Assembly: GCF_020176695.1 (NCBI RefSeq)
Contig: NZ_JAIWIA010000040.1
Coordinates: 1-64,000 of the forward strand
From: Massilia sp. MS-15
Lineage (GTDB): Bacteria; Pseudomonadota; Gammaproteobacteria; Burkholderiales; Burkholderiaceae_D
Direction of reading: 5' to 3'
Length of the DNA stretch: 64,000 nt
The position numbers were made by a program, and so were the translations under genes. Under the pieces are notes generated by a model. It saw nothing but the letters and a program-made list of their open reading frames with translations, was not told the DNA's origin and ran no database searches. Positions 17,777 to 26,450 of the stretch are shown here, one piece after another (position 1 is the stretch's first letter; each line of letters starts with the position of its first letter).

Positions 17777-19237
17777 ATGAATACCACCCTGATCGTTTTC
17801 GTCGCGCTTTACCTGCTCGGCACGCTGGCTCTGGGGATGTGGGCGGGCACGCGGATCAAGAATACCGCCGACTTCGCCGTGGCCGGCCGCAGCCTGCCGC
17901 TCGTCATGGTGATCACCACCACCTTCGCCACCTGGTTCGGCGCCGAGACCGTGATGGGCGTGCCGGCCAAGTTCGTGCAGGGCGGCCTGAACGCCATCAT
18001 CGAGGATCCGTTCGGGGCCGGCATGTGCCTCATTCTCGTCGGGCTGTTCTTCGCCTCGAAGCTTTATAAGCTCAATCTGCTCACCATCGGCGGCGACTAC
18101 CGCCAGCGCTACGGCAAGGGCATCGAGATCTTCTGCTCGCTGGCGATCATCCTGAGCTACCTGGGCTGGGTGGCGGCGCAGATCACCGCGCTGGGCCTGG
18201 TGTTCACGGTGCTGACGGGCGGCGCGATGTCGCCGGCCATGGGCATGCTGGTCGGCACCCTGGCCGTGCTGATCTACGTGGTGGTGGGCGGCTTCCTGGC
18301 GGTGGCGATCACCGACTTCGTCCAGATGATCGTGCTGGTGGTCGGCATGAGCATCATCGCCGTGTTCGCGGCCGACCTGGCCGGCGGCGCCGACAAGGTA
18401 CTCGCGATGGCCCAGCAGGCCGACCTGTGGCGCGTGCTGCCGGAGCCCAGCTTCACCGACATCGCCTTCTTCGTGGGCGCGGCCGTGACCATGATGTTCG
18501 GCTCGATTCCGCAGCAGGACGTGTTCCAGCGCGTGATGTCGGCCAAGGATGCCCCGACCGCGCGCACCGGCGCCGTGATCGGCGGCGCCAGCTACATCCT
18601 GTTCGCCTTCGTGCCGATGTTCATCGTCGCCGCGGCCGTGGTCGTGATGGGCAATTCGGCCATGGAGATCGCCCAGAACGACTACCAGCGCCTGCTGCCG
18701 ACCTTCATCATGACCAAGATGCCGCTGGTGATGCAGATCCTGTTCTTCGGCGCCCTGCTGTCGGCGATCAAGAGCACCTCCTCGGCCACCCTGCTGGCGC
18801 CGTCGACCAGCTTCGTCGAGAACATCCTGCAGAACCTGAAGCCCGGCATGAACGACAGGCAGCGCCTGCTCGCGATGCGCATCACCATCGTGATCTTCGC
18901 GACCATGGTGCTCCTGTATGCGATCGCCATGGAAGGCACCTCGATCTACGAGCTGGTGTCGAGCGCCTACCAGGTGACGCTGGTGGGCGCCTTCGTGCCG
19001 CTGGTGATGGGCCTGTACTGGAAGCGCGCCACCACCCAGGGCGCGATCGTCTCGATCGCGGCGGGCATCGTGGTGTGGCTGCTGTTCTTCGAGGGCGTGA
19101 CCACCTGGGGCGAGCACTTCCCGGGCCAGCTGGCCGGGCTGGTGGCGGCCTTCGCCGGCATGTTCGCCGGCTCGCTGGCCCCGCAGCTGTTCAGGAACGG
19201 CGGCGAGCCGACCAGGCACATCGCCGCGGGCGCCTGA
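17777..19237 (+). CDS. Sodium:solute symporter family protein (putative polyamine/amino acid uptake)
   Basis: A 486-aa inner-membrane permease of the SSS family with about 13 helices. Typical sequences are ADFAVAGRSLPL (about 31-42), ATWFGAETVMGVP with the sodium-site region, the GGFLAVAITDFVQ helix, and SIPQQDVFQRVMSAKD. The final helices end near 475. The substrate is not readable; its place between a PuuC-like dehydrogenase and the puu-like genes suggests putrescine or a related amine. It is divergent from puuC. Confidence 0.88.
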   Translation: MNTTLIVFVALYLLGTLALGMWAGTRIKNTADFAVAGRSLPLVMVITTTFATWFGAETVMGVPAKFVQGGLNAIIEDPFGAGMCLILVGLFFASKLYKLNLLTIGGDYRQRYGKGIEIFCSLAIILSYLGWVAAQITALGLVFTVLTGGAMSPAMGMLVGTLAVLIYVVVGGFLAVAITDFVQMIVLVVGMSIIAVFAADLAGGADKVLAMAQQADLWRVLPEPSFTDIAFFVGAAVTMMFGSIPQQDVFQRVMSAKDAPTARTGAVIGGASYILFAFVPMFIVAAAVVVMGNSAMEIAQNDYQRLLPTFIMTKMPLVMQILFFGALLSAIKSTSSATLLAPSTSFVENILQNLKPGMNDRQRLLAMRITIVIFATMVLLYAIAMEGTSIYELVSSAYQVTLVGAFVPLVMGLYWKRATTQGAIVSIAAGIVVWLLFFEGVTTWGEHFPGQLAGLVAAFAGMFAGSLAPQLFRNGGEPTRHIAAGA

Positions 19238-19321
19238 CGCGGCGCGCGCTTACGCCCGCGCAAGCCGCCGTCCGGCGGCCTCGGCTACGCTGCATGCCTC
19301 CACCCTACGCGAGGACATGCC

Positions 19322-20035
19322 ATGGCACAGCCGGACCGAACCCCCGCCCCAGCGGACCGCATCGCCTTCGACGCTGCGATCCAGTCACTGGAAGCGCAGC
19401 TTGCCAACCTGGGCGCGCACCTGGGCATCGATGCCCACGCGCGGGCGGCCTATGCCCGCGAAATCCGGAAGATGGCCGATGGCCTGCGCAGCGAGGCGCT
19501 GGCCGGCAGGCTCACCTGGCAGGGGGCGGCTCAGGAAGCGCAGCAGACGCGCAACCTGATCATGGAAGTGGTACGCAGCCGCAGCACGCCAGTGGGGCGC
19601 TCGATGGCCCAGCAGCTCAAGTCGCAGGGGTATTCGCTGAATGAACTGGTCGCCAGCCAGACCCGGCGCCTGCACGGCCCGCACGCCACGTTTTCCACGC
19701 TGTCCGCGTCGCAGAAGAACACGATCTATGCGAATATCGTGGCGTCCGCCGGCAAGTCGAATCCGGCGGTGACGCGTGCGATGGCGCGCCTGTCATATGC
19801 GGGGCGCGGCCTGCTCCTGCTGTCGCTGGCCCTGTCCGCCTACAGCATCGCCACCTCCGCCGACAGGGTGGCCACCGCCACGCGGGAACTGGCCCTGACC
19901 GGCGCCGGCATCGGCGGCGGCATCGCGGGCGGGGCGCTGGCCGGACTCGCGTGCGGTCCCGGCGCGCCCGTGTGCGTCAGCGTGGGCGCCTTCGTGGGTG
20001 GCGCCCTGAGCGCCTTCGGCATCAGCCTTCTCTGA
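19322..20035 (+). CDS. Hypothetical protein with glycine-zipper hydrophobic C-terminus (possible pore-forming toxin)
   Basis: The 237-aa product is hydrophilic and helical for about 155 residues (with a Gln/Ala-rich segment near 55-80 and TLSASQKNTIYANIVAS near 130). It then carries two hydrophobic stretches: YAGRGLLLLSLALSAYSIAT (about 159-178) and a Gly-rich hairpin GIGGGIAGGALAGLACGPGA followed by PVCVSVGAFVGGALSAFG to the end. This tail resembles membrane-inserting C-termini of polymorphic and type VI effectors, with the CGPGAPVC turn. No signal peptide is present. AGGA precedes the ATG. The toxin idea is inference; a small membrane-associated protein of other function is possible. GTG-started 20052 follows at 16 bp. 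Confidence 0.6.
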   Translation: MAQPDRTPAPADRIAFDAAIQSLEAQLANLGAHLGIDAHARAAYAREIRKMADGLRSEALAGRLTWQGAAQEAQQTRNLIMEVVRSRSTPVGRSMAQQLKSQGYSLNELVASQTRRLHGPHATFSTLSASQKNTIYANIVASAGKSNPAVTRAMARLSYAGRGLLLLSLALSAYSIATSADRVATATRELALTGAGIGGGIAGGALAGLACGPGAPVCVSVGAFVGGALSAFGISLL

Positions 20036-20051
20036 CAACGATCCGCACGCC

Positions 20052-20516
20052 GTGCACCTGCTCGACGCCACCGATGTGTCCCTGCGCCTGGCCAGTCCGT
20101 GGTCGGAGCAGCGGCTCGCGCGCAGCGCCATCCTTGCCGACGGCCGCGACACCGGACAGATCGTGACCGGCGAGGTGCTGGAAGCGGCGCTCCAGTGGAA
20201 GGGCTGCTTCCTGCTGTTCGTCACCGATGCGATTCCCTTCGAGGACAGCCTGCGCATCTACCTGTTCGACGCCGGCTGGCGCCTGCTCGACTGCGCCAGG
20301 CTGGGCGCCATGTACAGCACCGGCCACTTCGCGGACCTGGTGCTGGCGCCGCCCGACAGCCTGCGCTTTTCCTTCATCGGCGGCATCGCCTGGGAACTGC
20401 AGCTGCTCGAGCACGACGCCCTGGCCCTGCCCTTCTGCGATCCGAAAGGGGTCGCGCGGCCCTTCGGGCTGCGCAGGCGTTTCCGGCTGCGCGGGCGCCC
20501 GCTGCCGCAAGCGTAG
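20052..20516 (+). CDS. Hypothetical protein, candidate partner/immunity protein
   Basis: A 154-aa soluble protein with a GTG start, 16 bp after the glycine-zipper protein and on the same strand. It has alternating beta-strand-like segments (CFLLFVTDAIPFEDSLRIYL, LRFSFIGGIAWELQLLE) and an Arg-rich tail (RRRFRLRGRP). No family is recognised. The spacing and order (toxin-like gene first, small acidic-core protein second) fit an immunity gene, but this is inference. No strong Shine-Dalgarno is visible, so translation may depend on the gene before it. It converges on the aminotransferase gene with only 17 bp between stops. Confidence 0.55.
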   Translation: MHLLDATDVSLRLASPWSEQRLARSAILADGRDTGQIVTGEVLEAALQWKGCFLLFVTDAIPFEDSLRIYLFDAGWRLLDCARLGAMYSTGHFADLVLAPPDSLRFSFIGGIAWELQLLEHDALALPFCDPKGVARPFGLRRRFRLRGRPLPQA

Positions 20517-20533
20517 CGCGGGCCCGGCCCGGC

Positions 20534-21988
20534 TCAGGCCATCCAGCCGCGCGCTGTCACCTCGTCCAGGGTCAGGTCGAGGCAGGCGCGGATCCGCTCC
20601 GCCATCTCGTCGATCTGCGCGGTGGTGATCGATAGCGGCGGCGCCACGATCATGCGCTCGCCCACCGCGCGCATGATGATGCCGTTGTCGAACATGTGCT
20701 TCCGGCACAGCATGCCCACCGCCTGCTGCGGCGCGAACGGTGCGCCGTCGTGCACGCCGGCGCCCTTGCTGCGCACCAGGGTCAGCGCCGCCGCCAGGCC
20801 GCAGGTCTCGGCATGCCCCACCAGCGGATGCGTGGCCAGGGACGCGAAGCAGGCCTTCAGCCAGGGTCCCGTTTCCTGGGCCACCCGTTCCACCAGGCCT
20901 TCGGCGCGCAGGATGCGGATGTTCTCCAGCGCCGCCGCGCAGGCGGCCGGATGGCCGGAATAGGTGAAGCCGTGCTGAAACTCGCCGCCCTGCTCGGCCA
21001 GCAGCTGCGCCACGCGCGCCCCCACCAGCACCCCGCCCAGCGGGACATAGCCCGAGGTGACACCCTTGGCAAACGCGATCAGGTCCGGCTGGAAGCCCAT
21101 CAGTTCGCAGCCGAACCAGCGCCCCAGGCGCCCGAAGCCGCAGATCACTTCGTCCGATACCAGCAAGACGCCGTACTTGTCGCAGATGCGCCGGATTTCG
21201 GGCCAGTAGGTGGCGGGCGGGATGATCACGCCGCCCGCGCCCTGCACCGGTTCGCCGATGAAGGCGGCCACCCGTTCCGGCCCCAGTTCCAGGATCTTGT
21301 CCTCGAGCCAGCCGGCTGCCGCCAGGCCGAAGGCGGCCTCGCTCATGCCGCGCCCGCCCTCGGCATAGCTGGGCTGGCCGATGTGGTGGATGCCGGGAAT
21401 CGGCAAGCCGCCCTGCGCATGCATGCCGGCCATGCCGCCGAGCGAGGCCGCGGCCACGGTGGAGCCGTGGTAGCCGTTGCGGCGACCGATCAGGATGTCG
21501 CGCTGCGGCTGCCCGGCCAGCTGCCAGTAGCGGCGCACCATGCGCAGCACGGTGTCGTTCGCTTCCGAGCCGCTGCCGGTGAAGAACACGTGCTGGAAGG
21601 CGGCGCCCGGGGACAGTTCGGCCAGCAGCGCCGCCAGCCGCAAAGCCGGCACGTTGGTGGTGTTGAAGAAGCTGTTATAGAAGGGCAGCTGCAGCAGCTG
21701 CGCATGGACGGCATCGGCGATGCTGGCGCGGCCGTAGCCGGCGTTCACGCACCACAGGCCGGCCATGCCGTCGATGATCCGCCTGCCCTCCGAATCCCAC
21801 AGGTAGATGCCGTCGCCGCGCACGATCACGCGCGCGCCGCGCGCACGCAGCGCGGCGTGGTCGGTGAACGGGTGCAGATAGTGCGCGCTGTCGAGCCGCT
21901 GCAGCTCGCGGGTGTCGAAGGTCTCGGGCTCTGCGGGTGTCTCCGGCGCGCCGGCGCGCAGCGAAGCAAGCGGGGTAGTGATGCTCAT
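20534..21988 (-). CDS. Class III aminotransferase, putrescine-type (SpuC-like)
   Basis: A 484-aa PLP enzyme of fold type I, omega-aminotransferase subgroup. Seen: the substrate loop MAGLWCVNAGYGR, PLP phosphate site TGSGSEAND (137-145), SDEVICGFGR with Asp279, and the Schiff-base lysine K308 in AFAKGVTSGYVPLGG. In pseudomonads SpuC transaminates putrescine with pyruvate to 4-aminobutyraldehyde, which a PuuC/KauB dehydrogenase oxidises. It lies 43 bp after the glutamine synthetase-like gene, so the two and puuD appear co-transcribed. Exact amine substrate is inferred. Confidence 0.88.
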   Translation of the reverse strand: MSITTPLASLRAGAPETPAEPETFDTRELQRLDSAHYLHPFTDHAALRARGARVIVRGDGIYLWDSEGRRIIDGMAGLWCVNAGYGRASIADAVHAQLLQLPFYNSFFNTTNVPALRLAALLAELSPGAAFQHVFFTGSGSEANDTVLRMVRRYWQLAGQPQRDILIGRRNGYHGSTVAAASLGGMAGMHAQGGLPIPGIHHIGQPSYAEGGRGMSEAAFGLAAAGWLEDKILELGPERVAAFIGEPVQGAGGVIIPPATYWPEIRRICDKYGVLLVSDEVICGFGRLGRWFGCELMGFQPDLIAFAKGVTSGYVPLGGVLVGARVAQLLAEQGGEFQHGFTYSGHPAACAAALENIRILRAEGLVERVAQETGPWLKACFASLATHPLVGHAETCGLAAALTLVRSKGAGVHDGAPFAPQQAVGMLCRKHMFDNGIIMRAVGERMIVAPPLSITTAQIDEMAERIRACLDLTLDEVTARGWMA

Positions 21989-22031
21989 GATCGGCTCCCT
22001 TTCTCGCGTGGCCCGGAACGGGCGCGTTTCC

Positions 22032-23402
22032 TCAAACGTGCAGCAGCAGGTGCTCGCGCTCCCACGGGCTGATCACGCGCATGAACTCCTGGTGCTCGAG
22101 GTCCTTCACCGCGGAGTAGACGTCGATGAAGCGTTCGCCCAGCACGTCGCGCAGGCGGTCCTCGCGGCGCAGCAGCGTGATCGCTTCCGACAGGCCCTGC
22201 GGCAGCTCGACCGGCATGTCGTAGGCGCTGCCCTCCACCATCTGGCTCGGCTCCACCGCGTCCTGCATGCCGAGGTAGCCGCAGGCCAGGGTCACCGCCA
22301 GCGCCAGGTAGGGATTGGCGTCGGCACCGATCACGCGGTTCTCGACGCGCCGGTCCTGGGCGCCGGACACCGGTACCCGGAAGCCCACTGTGCGGTTGTC
22401 CATGCCCCACTGCAGGTTGATCGGCGCCGCCGTGTGGCGCACGATGCGGCGGTACGAGTTCACGTAGGGCGCGACGATCGCCATCGCAGACGGCATGTAG
22501 CGCTGCAGGCCGCCGATGTAATGGCGGAACGATGGCGCCGCGCTGCCGTCCGGGTTGCTGAAGATGTTGCGGCCGGTTTCCAGGTCGACCACGCTCTGGT
22601 GCACGTGCATCGCCGATCCCGGTTCGTTGGCCATCGGCTTGGCCATGAAGGTGGCGTACATCTCGTGCTTGAGCGCGGCCTCACGCAGGGTGCGCTTGAA
22701 GTAGAACACCTTGTCGGCCAGGCCGAGCGGGTCGCCGTGCAGGAAGTTGATCTCCATCTGGCCGGCGCCGATCTCGTGGATCAGGGTGTCGACATCGAGG
22801 CTCATCAGCTCGCAGTAGTCATAGATGTCCTCGAACAGCGGGTCGAACTCGTTGACGGCGTCGATGCTGTACACCTGGCGGCTGGTCTCGGCGCGGCCGC
22901 TGCGGCCGACCGGCGAGGACAGCGGCAGATTCGGATCGATGTTCTTGGCCGTGAGGTAGAACTCGAGCTCGGGCGCCACCACCGGCTTCCAGCCCTTCTT
23001 CGCATACAGGCCCAGCACGCGCCGCAGCACGCTGCGCGGGGCGAAGTCGACCAGCTGGCCATCGGCGAAATAGCAGTCGTGGATCACCTGCGCGGTGGGA
23101 TCGACCGCCCATGGCACCATGGTGATGGTGGTCGGGTCGGCCTTCAGGATCATGTCGCGGTCGGTGGCGGCGATGGCGCGGTTGTAGGAATCGTCACGCT
23201 CCGGGGTGTTGCCGGTGACGGTCATGCCCAGCACCACTTCGGGGATGCGCATGCCGCGGTCTTCGGTGAACTTGATGCGGGGGAGGATCTTGCCCCGGGC
23301 CACGCCGGTCAGGTCGGGGACCAGGCATTCGATCTCGGTGACCCGTTTCGCGTTGAGCCACTCCTCCATGTCGGTGTAAGAAAAATTGTCGCGGATTGCC
23401 AT
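22032..23402 (-). CDS. Glutamine synthetase family protein, gamma-glutamylpolyamine synthetase-like (PuuA/SpuI)
   Basis: A 456-aa ligase with the glutamine synthetase fold. The beta-grasp N-domain has LVPDLTGVARGKILPR; the catalytic domain has APELEFYL, GAGQMEINF, MHVHQSV and the adenylate/phosphate site NRVIGADANPYLALAV. The protein lacks the adenylylation-site Tyr motif of GlnA and matches the shorter polyamine/ethanolamine-type enzymes, which glutamylate putrescine or other amines. puuD lies upstream and the aminotransferase downstream in the same direction. Amine identity cannot be settled by reading. Confidence 0.9.
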   Translation of the reverse strand: MAIRDNFSYTDMEEWLNAKRVTEIECLVPDLTGVARGKILPRIKFTEDRGMRIPEVVLGMTVTGNTPERDDSYNRAIAATDRDMILKADPTTITMVPWAVDPTAQVIHDCYFADGQLVDFAPRSVLRRVLGLYAKKGWKPVVAPELEFYLTAKNIDPNLPLSSPVGRSGRAETSRQVYSIDAVNEFDPLFEDIYDYCELMSLDVDTLIHEIGAGQMEINFLHGDPLGLADKVFYFKRTLREAALKHEMYATFMAKPMANEPGSAMHVHQSVVDLETGRNIFSNPDGSAAPSFRHYIGGLQRYMPSAMAIVAPYVNSYRRIVRHTAAPINLQWGMDNRTVGFRVPVSGAQDRRVENRVIGADANPYLALAVTLACGYLGMQDAVEPSQMVEGSAYDMPVELPQGLSEAITLLRREDRLRDVLGERFIDVYSAVKDLEHQEFMRVISPWEREHLLLHV

Positions 23403-23541
23403 GATTTGCCTCGTGTCTGGTTCGGAAGGAGGCGCAAGTCCGGCCTGGCCGGATGCGCCGCGCGCATGGGGCGGTTCAGCTATGGAACGGCGCCGGCCCG
23501 CGACGGCCTGGCGCTGGCGCCCAGGTGCGCGGCGAGCATGT

Positions 23542-24312
23542 TCATGCGGAACTCCGGGCCGGTGTGCCCTTGCGCGCCTGGTAGGCGCGGCAGGCGTCGC
23601 CGAAGGCGCCGAACATCTTCATCGAATACGGGTTGTGCTGGATGCGCCATTCCGGATGCCACTGCAGCGCCAGCGTGAAGCCGGGCGCGGTGGCGACCGA
23701 GAAGGCTTCGACCAGGCCGTCCTCCGCCACCGCTTCGACGCGCAGGCCGGGCGCGAGTTCGTTGACGCCCTGGCCGTGCAGCGAGTTCACGGGGATCTCG
23801 GACTGGCCCAGCATGCGTTCCAGGCAGCCGCCGGGCGTGATGCTGACATTGTGGGCGTCGCCGTACTGCTCGTCCAAGCCGAGTTCCGGGTTCTCGCGGT
23901 GGTCGAACTTGCCGGCCACCGTCTGCACCGCCTGGTGCAGGCTGCCGCCCAGGGCCACGTTCATCTCCTGGAAGCCGCGGCAGATCGCGATGATCGGAAT
24001 GCCGCGCCGGACCGCCTCGCGGATCAGCGGCAGCGTGGTCTGGTCGCGCGCCGGGTCCTGCGGCAGCGTGGGGTCGAGCACTTCTTCCGAATAGTAGCTG
24101 GGATGGACGTTGGAGGCCGAGCCGGTCAGCATGATGCCGTCGCACAGGGCGAGCACCGTTTCCAGGTCGAGCGCGGCGCCAAGCGAAGGCAGGATCATCG
24201 GCGCGCATTCGGCACCGAGAACGACGGCGTCGACATACTTGTACTGGGCGGCGTGATACGGATGTTCGCCGAAATCACGGGTGCAGGCGGGAACGATGAC
24301 GATGGGACGCAT
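23542..24312 (-). CDS. puuD: Gamma-glutamyl-gamma-aminobutyrate hydrolase PuuD
   Basis: A class I glutamine amidotransferase-like peptidase (family C26) of 256 aa, close to E. coli PuuD (254). It releases GABA from gamma-Glu-GABA. The triad is visible: Cys111 in IIAICRGFQEMNVALGG, His219 and Glu221 in QWHPEW. The start at 24312 (MRPIVIVPACTRDFGEHPYH) follows AAGGTAGAG; the open frame further upstream is not coding. It is first in the minus-strand run puuD, puuA-like, spuC-like and lies below the double operator at 24511-24555. Confidence 0.93.
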   Translation of the reverse strand: MRPIVIVPACTRDFGEHPYHAAQYKYVDAVVLGAECAPMILPSLGAALDLETVLALCDGIMLTGSASNVHPSYYSEEVLDPTLPQDPARDQTTLPLIREAVRRGIPIIAICRGFQEMNVALGGSLHQAVQTVAGKFDHRENPELGLDEQYGDAHNVSITPGGCLERMLGQSEIPVNSLHGQGVNELAPGLRVEAVAEDGLVEAFSVATAPGFTLALQWHPEWRIQHNPYSMKMFGAFGDACRAYQARKGTPARSSA

Positions 24313-24661
24313 GGGCTCTACCTTGTCGTGGTGCGCGAAACCAGGGTGTGGCATGCCGGTCCGGGCGCGGATACTGTTCAGAACGGATGCGCCGGTGCGG
24401 CGTGGCGCAACGCAGAGGGTGCGCGTCCAGCCGCATGGCCCGAAACGCATTCCATAGCAAAAGCATAACGGCAACTGGAACGGCATGCCAACACGGTAGC
24501 CGGGCAGGCGTGAAAGATTATTTCATTATTGCCATTGTAATGAAATAATATTTCACCAATGGTGGGGCGGCCTCGTGTGCGCCGATGCGCACGGCTGGGA
24601 GGAAAATACGGCAAGCGGGCCGCCAGGCGAATGCTGGCGGCCGGCACGCGCTGGGGGGAGC
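24313..24661. other. Intergenic region carrying the puuD control sequences
   Basis: A 349-bp gap without a credible gene. Its right half has an AT-rich island (24510-24556) in otherwise GC-rich DNA, which contains the paired TGAAA-N5-TTTCA palindromes. The left half, next to puuD, shows no further recognisable element. Confidence 0.6.
24510..24556. promoter_or_regulatory. Double operator: two TGAAA-N5-TTTCA palindromes 30 bp apart
   Basis: Site 1 is TGAAAGATTATTTCA (24511-24525) and site 2 is TGAAATAATATTTCA (24541-24555). Their centres are 30 bp apart, about three helical turns, and the whole block is itself an inverted repeat of two 19-bp arms with one mismatch around a 9-base spacer (24529-24537). 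Such spacing suits two dimers on one DNA face. TGAAA/TTTCA half-sites are typical of RpiR/MurR-type regulators, but the binding protein is not identified and no regulator gene is adjacent. The likely target is the puuD operon. Confidence 0.7.
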
Positions 24662-26290
24662 TTAGTGCTTGAGTGTCTTGAGGGCCGCTTCCAGCACCGT
24701 ATCGCGGCCGCGGCGCAGGTCCGCCACGGTGGGCGCCACGCGCACGGTCGGCTGGATGCCGTGGCCAACCCAGGCCCGGCCGTCCGGATGGGTGTCGGCC
24801 TTGGTGCAGATGCGCGCCATGCCGCCGCCCGGCAGGCTTACCAGCAGCGGCTGGCCGGTGCTGCCGCCGGTCGGCTCGCCCACGATCGGACCGCGCCGCA
24901 TGTTCTCGTAGGCCACCATGAAGTCTTCCGCCGCCGAATAGGTGCCGCCCGAGGTCAGCACCGCCACCGGGCCGCGGAAGTGGCGTTTGCCATCCGGCTG
25001 CCAGCTGCCGGCGCGGCTTTCGAAGTCCGGCAGCGGGCGCTTCCAGGCGCGGTAGGTCGGCAGGTACTGGCGGGTCGACCACTTGCTGGTGGCGAAGGGC
25101 TCGCCGGTGAGCGTGGCCAGCACGCGGTAGCCTTCGTTCGAATTGCCGCCGCCGTTGTTGCGCAGGTCGATCACCAGCGCCCGGCCCGACGCCACCTGCT
25201 CGAAGGCGGCCAGGAAGGCGTCGGCGGCGCGGCTGTCGCCGAAGCTGTTCAGGGCGACGTAGGTGACATCCCCCGGCAGCTTGCGCAGCTCGAACGGTGC
25301 CCGGCTGCCGGTCGCCCTGGCATGGCTATCGCGGTCCACGCGGCGCACCGGCAGCACGAAGCGCTTGCCGTCGGCATTCCCGAAGCGCACCTGGGGCGCC
25401 TTGTCGCGCGGGCCCACCAGGAACTGGTAGCCGTACACGCGGCGCTCCAGGTCCTGCGGCGTGGAGGCGCTCACGTAAGGCTGGATGGCGCGTTCGGCAT
25501 AGGCCCTGACCGGCTCGCCGTCGACTTCCAGGATCTCGCTGCCTGGCACGACGCCGGCGGCGGCCAGCGCCGGGTCGAACACCTCGCGTACCAGTACCCT
25601 TCCCTCGACCAGGTGGGTGGCCAGCAGCGGGCGCGCCATGGCATCGCCCAGCTCGGGCCCCGGATAGATGTTCGTATGCCCGTCCTGCAGCTTCGCGCAC
25701 AGCGCCATCAGTACCTGGTAGTACTCGGCGGTGGAGGTGGTGGCGCGCACCTTGGGGATGGTTTCCAGGTACAGGCGGTCCCAGTCGAGCTCCTTGAGCT
25801 TGTCGACGTAGACGAAGTTGTACTTCACCTCGGACCAGAACTTGGACAGTCCGGCCAGCTTCTCGTCTTCGCTGATGTTGGCGCGGTAGGACGTGGCCAG
25901 CGCGGGCGAATCGAACAGGCGCGCATCGCGCGCCTCGCGCTCCTTCATCGCCGCCAGCAGCGGCTGCCAGCGCGGATCGCCCCGCAGCGGTGCCAGGTCG
26001 TCGTCGCGCGCGGTGTGCTGCGCGTTCACCCAGCCGGCCGCGAAGGCTTTCTGCAGCGTTCCCATCGCGCCCTGCGCATCGCCGGCCAGCGCCTGGGCGC
26101 AGGCCGCGTTGTACAGCAGGCCGCCGTTCGGCCTGTGCTGCGCCGCCTGCAGGTAGAGGGTGGCGGCTTCGGCGTAGCGCTGGGCGGCGAAGGCGGCGCG
26201 GCCGCGCTCCTCCAGTCCTCCCGCGTCCTGCGCCAGGGCTGCTCCGGACAAGGCCGCGAAGACTGCGGCCGCGATGATGCGACGTACCAT
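24662..26290 (-). CDS. Secreted S41 family peptidase with TPR-like N-domain
   Basis: A 542-aa exported protein. A signal peptide (MVRRIIAAAVFAALSGAALA, cleavage before QDAG) is followed by a short tetratricopeptide-like region (about 24-95), a PDZ-like domain with GSEILEVDGEPVRAYAERAI, and a C-terminal S41 tail-specific protease domain with LVIDLRNNGGGNSN and the nucleophile region TSGGTYSAAEDF, then GEPTGGSTGQPL. AGGAGGATCC gives a strong ribosome site and fixes the start at 26290. It is probably periplasmic. It stands alone between the puu region and mazG. Confidence 0.9.
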   Translation of the reverse strand: MVRRIIAAAVFAALSGAALAQDAGGLEERGRAAFAAQRYAEAATLYLQAAQHRPNGGLLYNAACAQALAGDAQGAMGTLQKAFAAGWVNAQHTARDDDLAPLRGDPRWQPLLAAMKEREARDARLFDSPALATSYRANISEDEKLAGLSKFWSEVKYNFVYVDKLKELDWDRLYLETIPKVRATTSTAEYYQVLMALCAKLQDGHTNIYPGPELGDAMARPLLATHLVEGRVLVREVFDPALAAAGVVPGSEILEVDGEPVRAYAERAIQPYVSASTPQDLERRVYGYQFLVGPRDKAPQVRFGNADGKRFVLPVRRVDRDSHARATGSRAPFELRKLPGDVTYVALNSFGDSRAADAFLAAFEQVASGRALVIDLRNNGGGNSNEGYRVLATLTGEPFATSKWSTRQYLPTYRAWKRPLPDFESRAGSWQPDGKRHFRGPVAVLTSGGTYSAAEDFMVAYENMRRGPIVGEPTGGSTGQPLLVSLPGGGMARICTKADTHPDGRAWVGHGIQPTVRVAPTVADLRRGRDTVLEAALKTLKH

Positions 26291-26450
26291 GGATCCTCCT
26301 GATGAGCGAATGGCAGCGATTCTACCCATGGCCGGGGCGCGGCCCCCGAACATTGCGACGGGCTGCGCGATTGGCGGAACAGGCTGCGTGCGACGCTGGC
26401 AGGAACCGGAAATGGAAGCTAGCGCCATGCAGGAGGACAGGCGCCAGCGG

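Noticed and set aside
24378..25082. Minus-strand open frame across the puuD leader and S41 gene end
   Set aside because: It crosses the AT-rich double operator and gives Arg/Pro/Gly-rich sequence without protein character.
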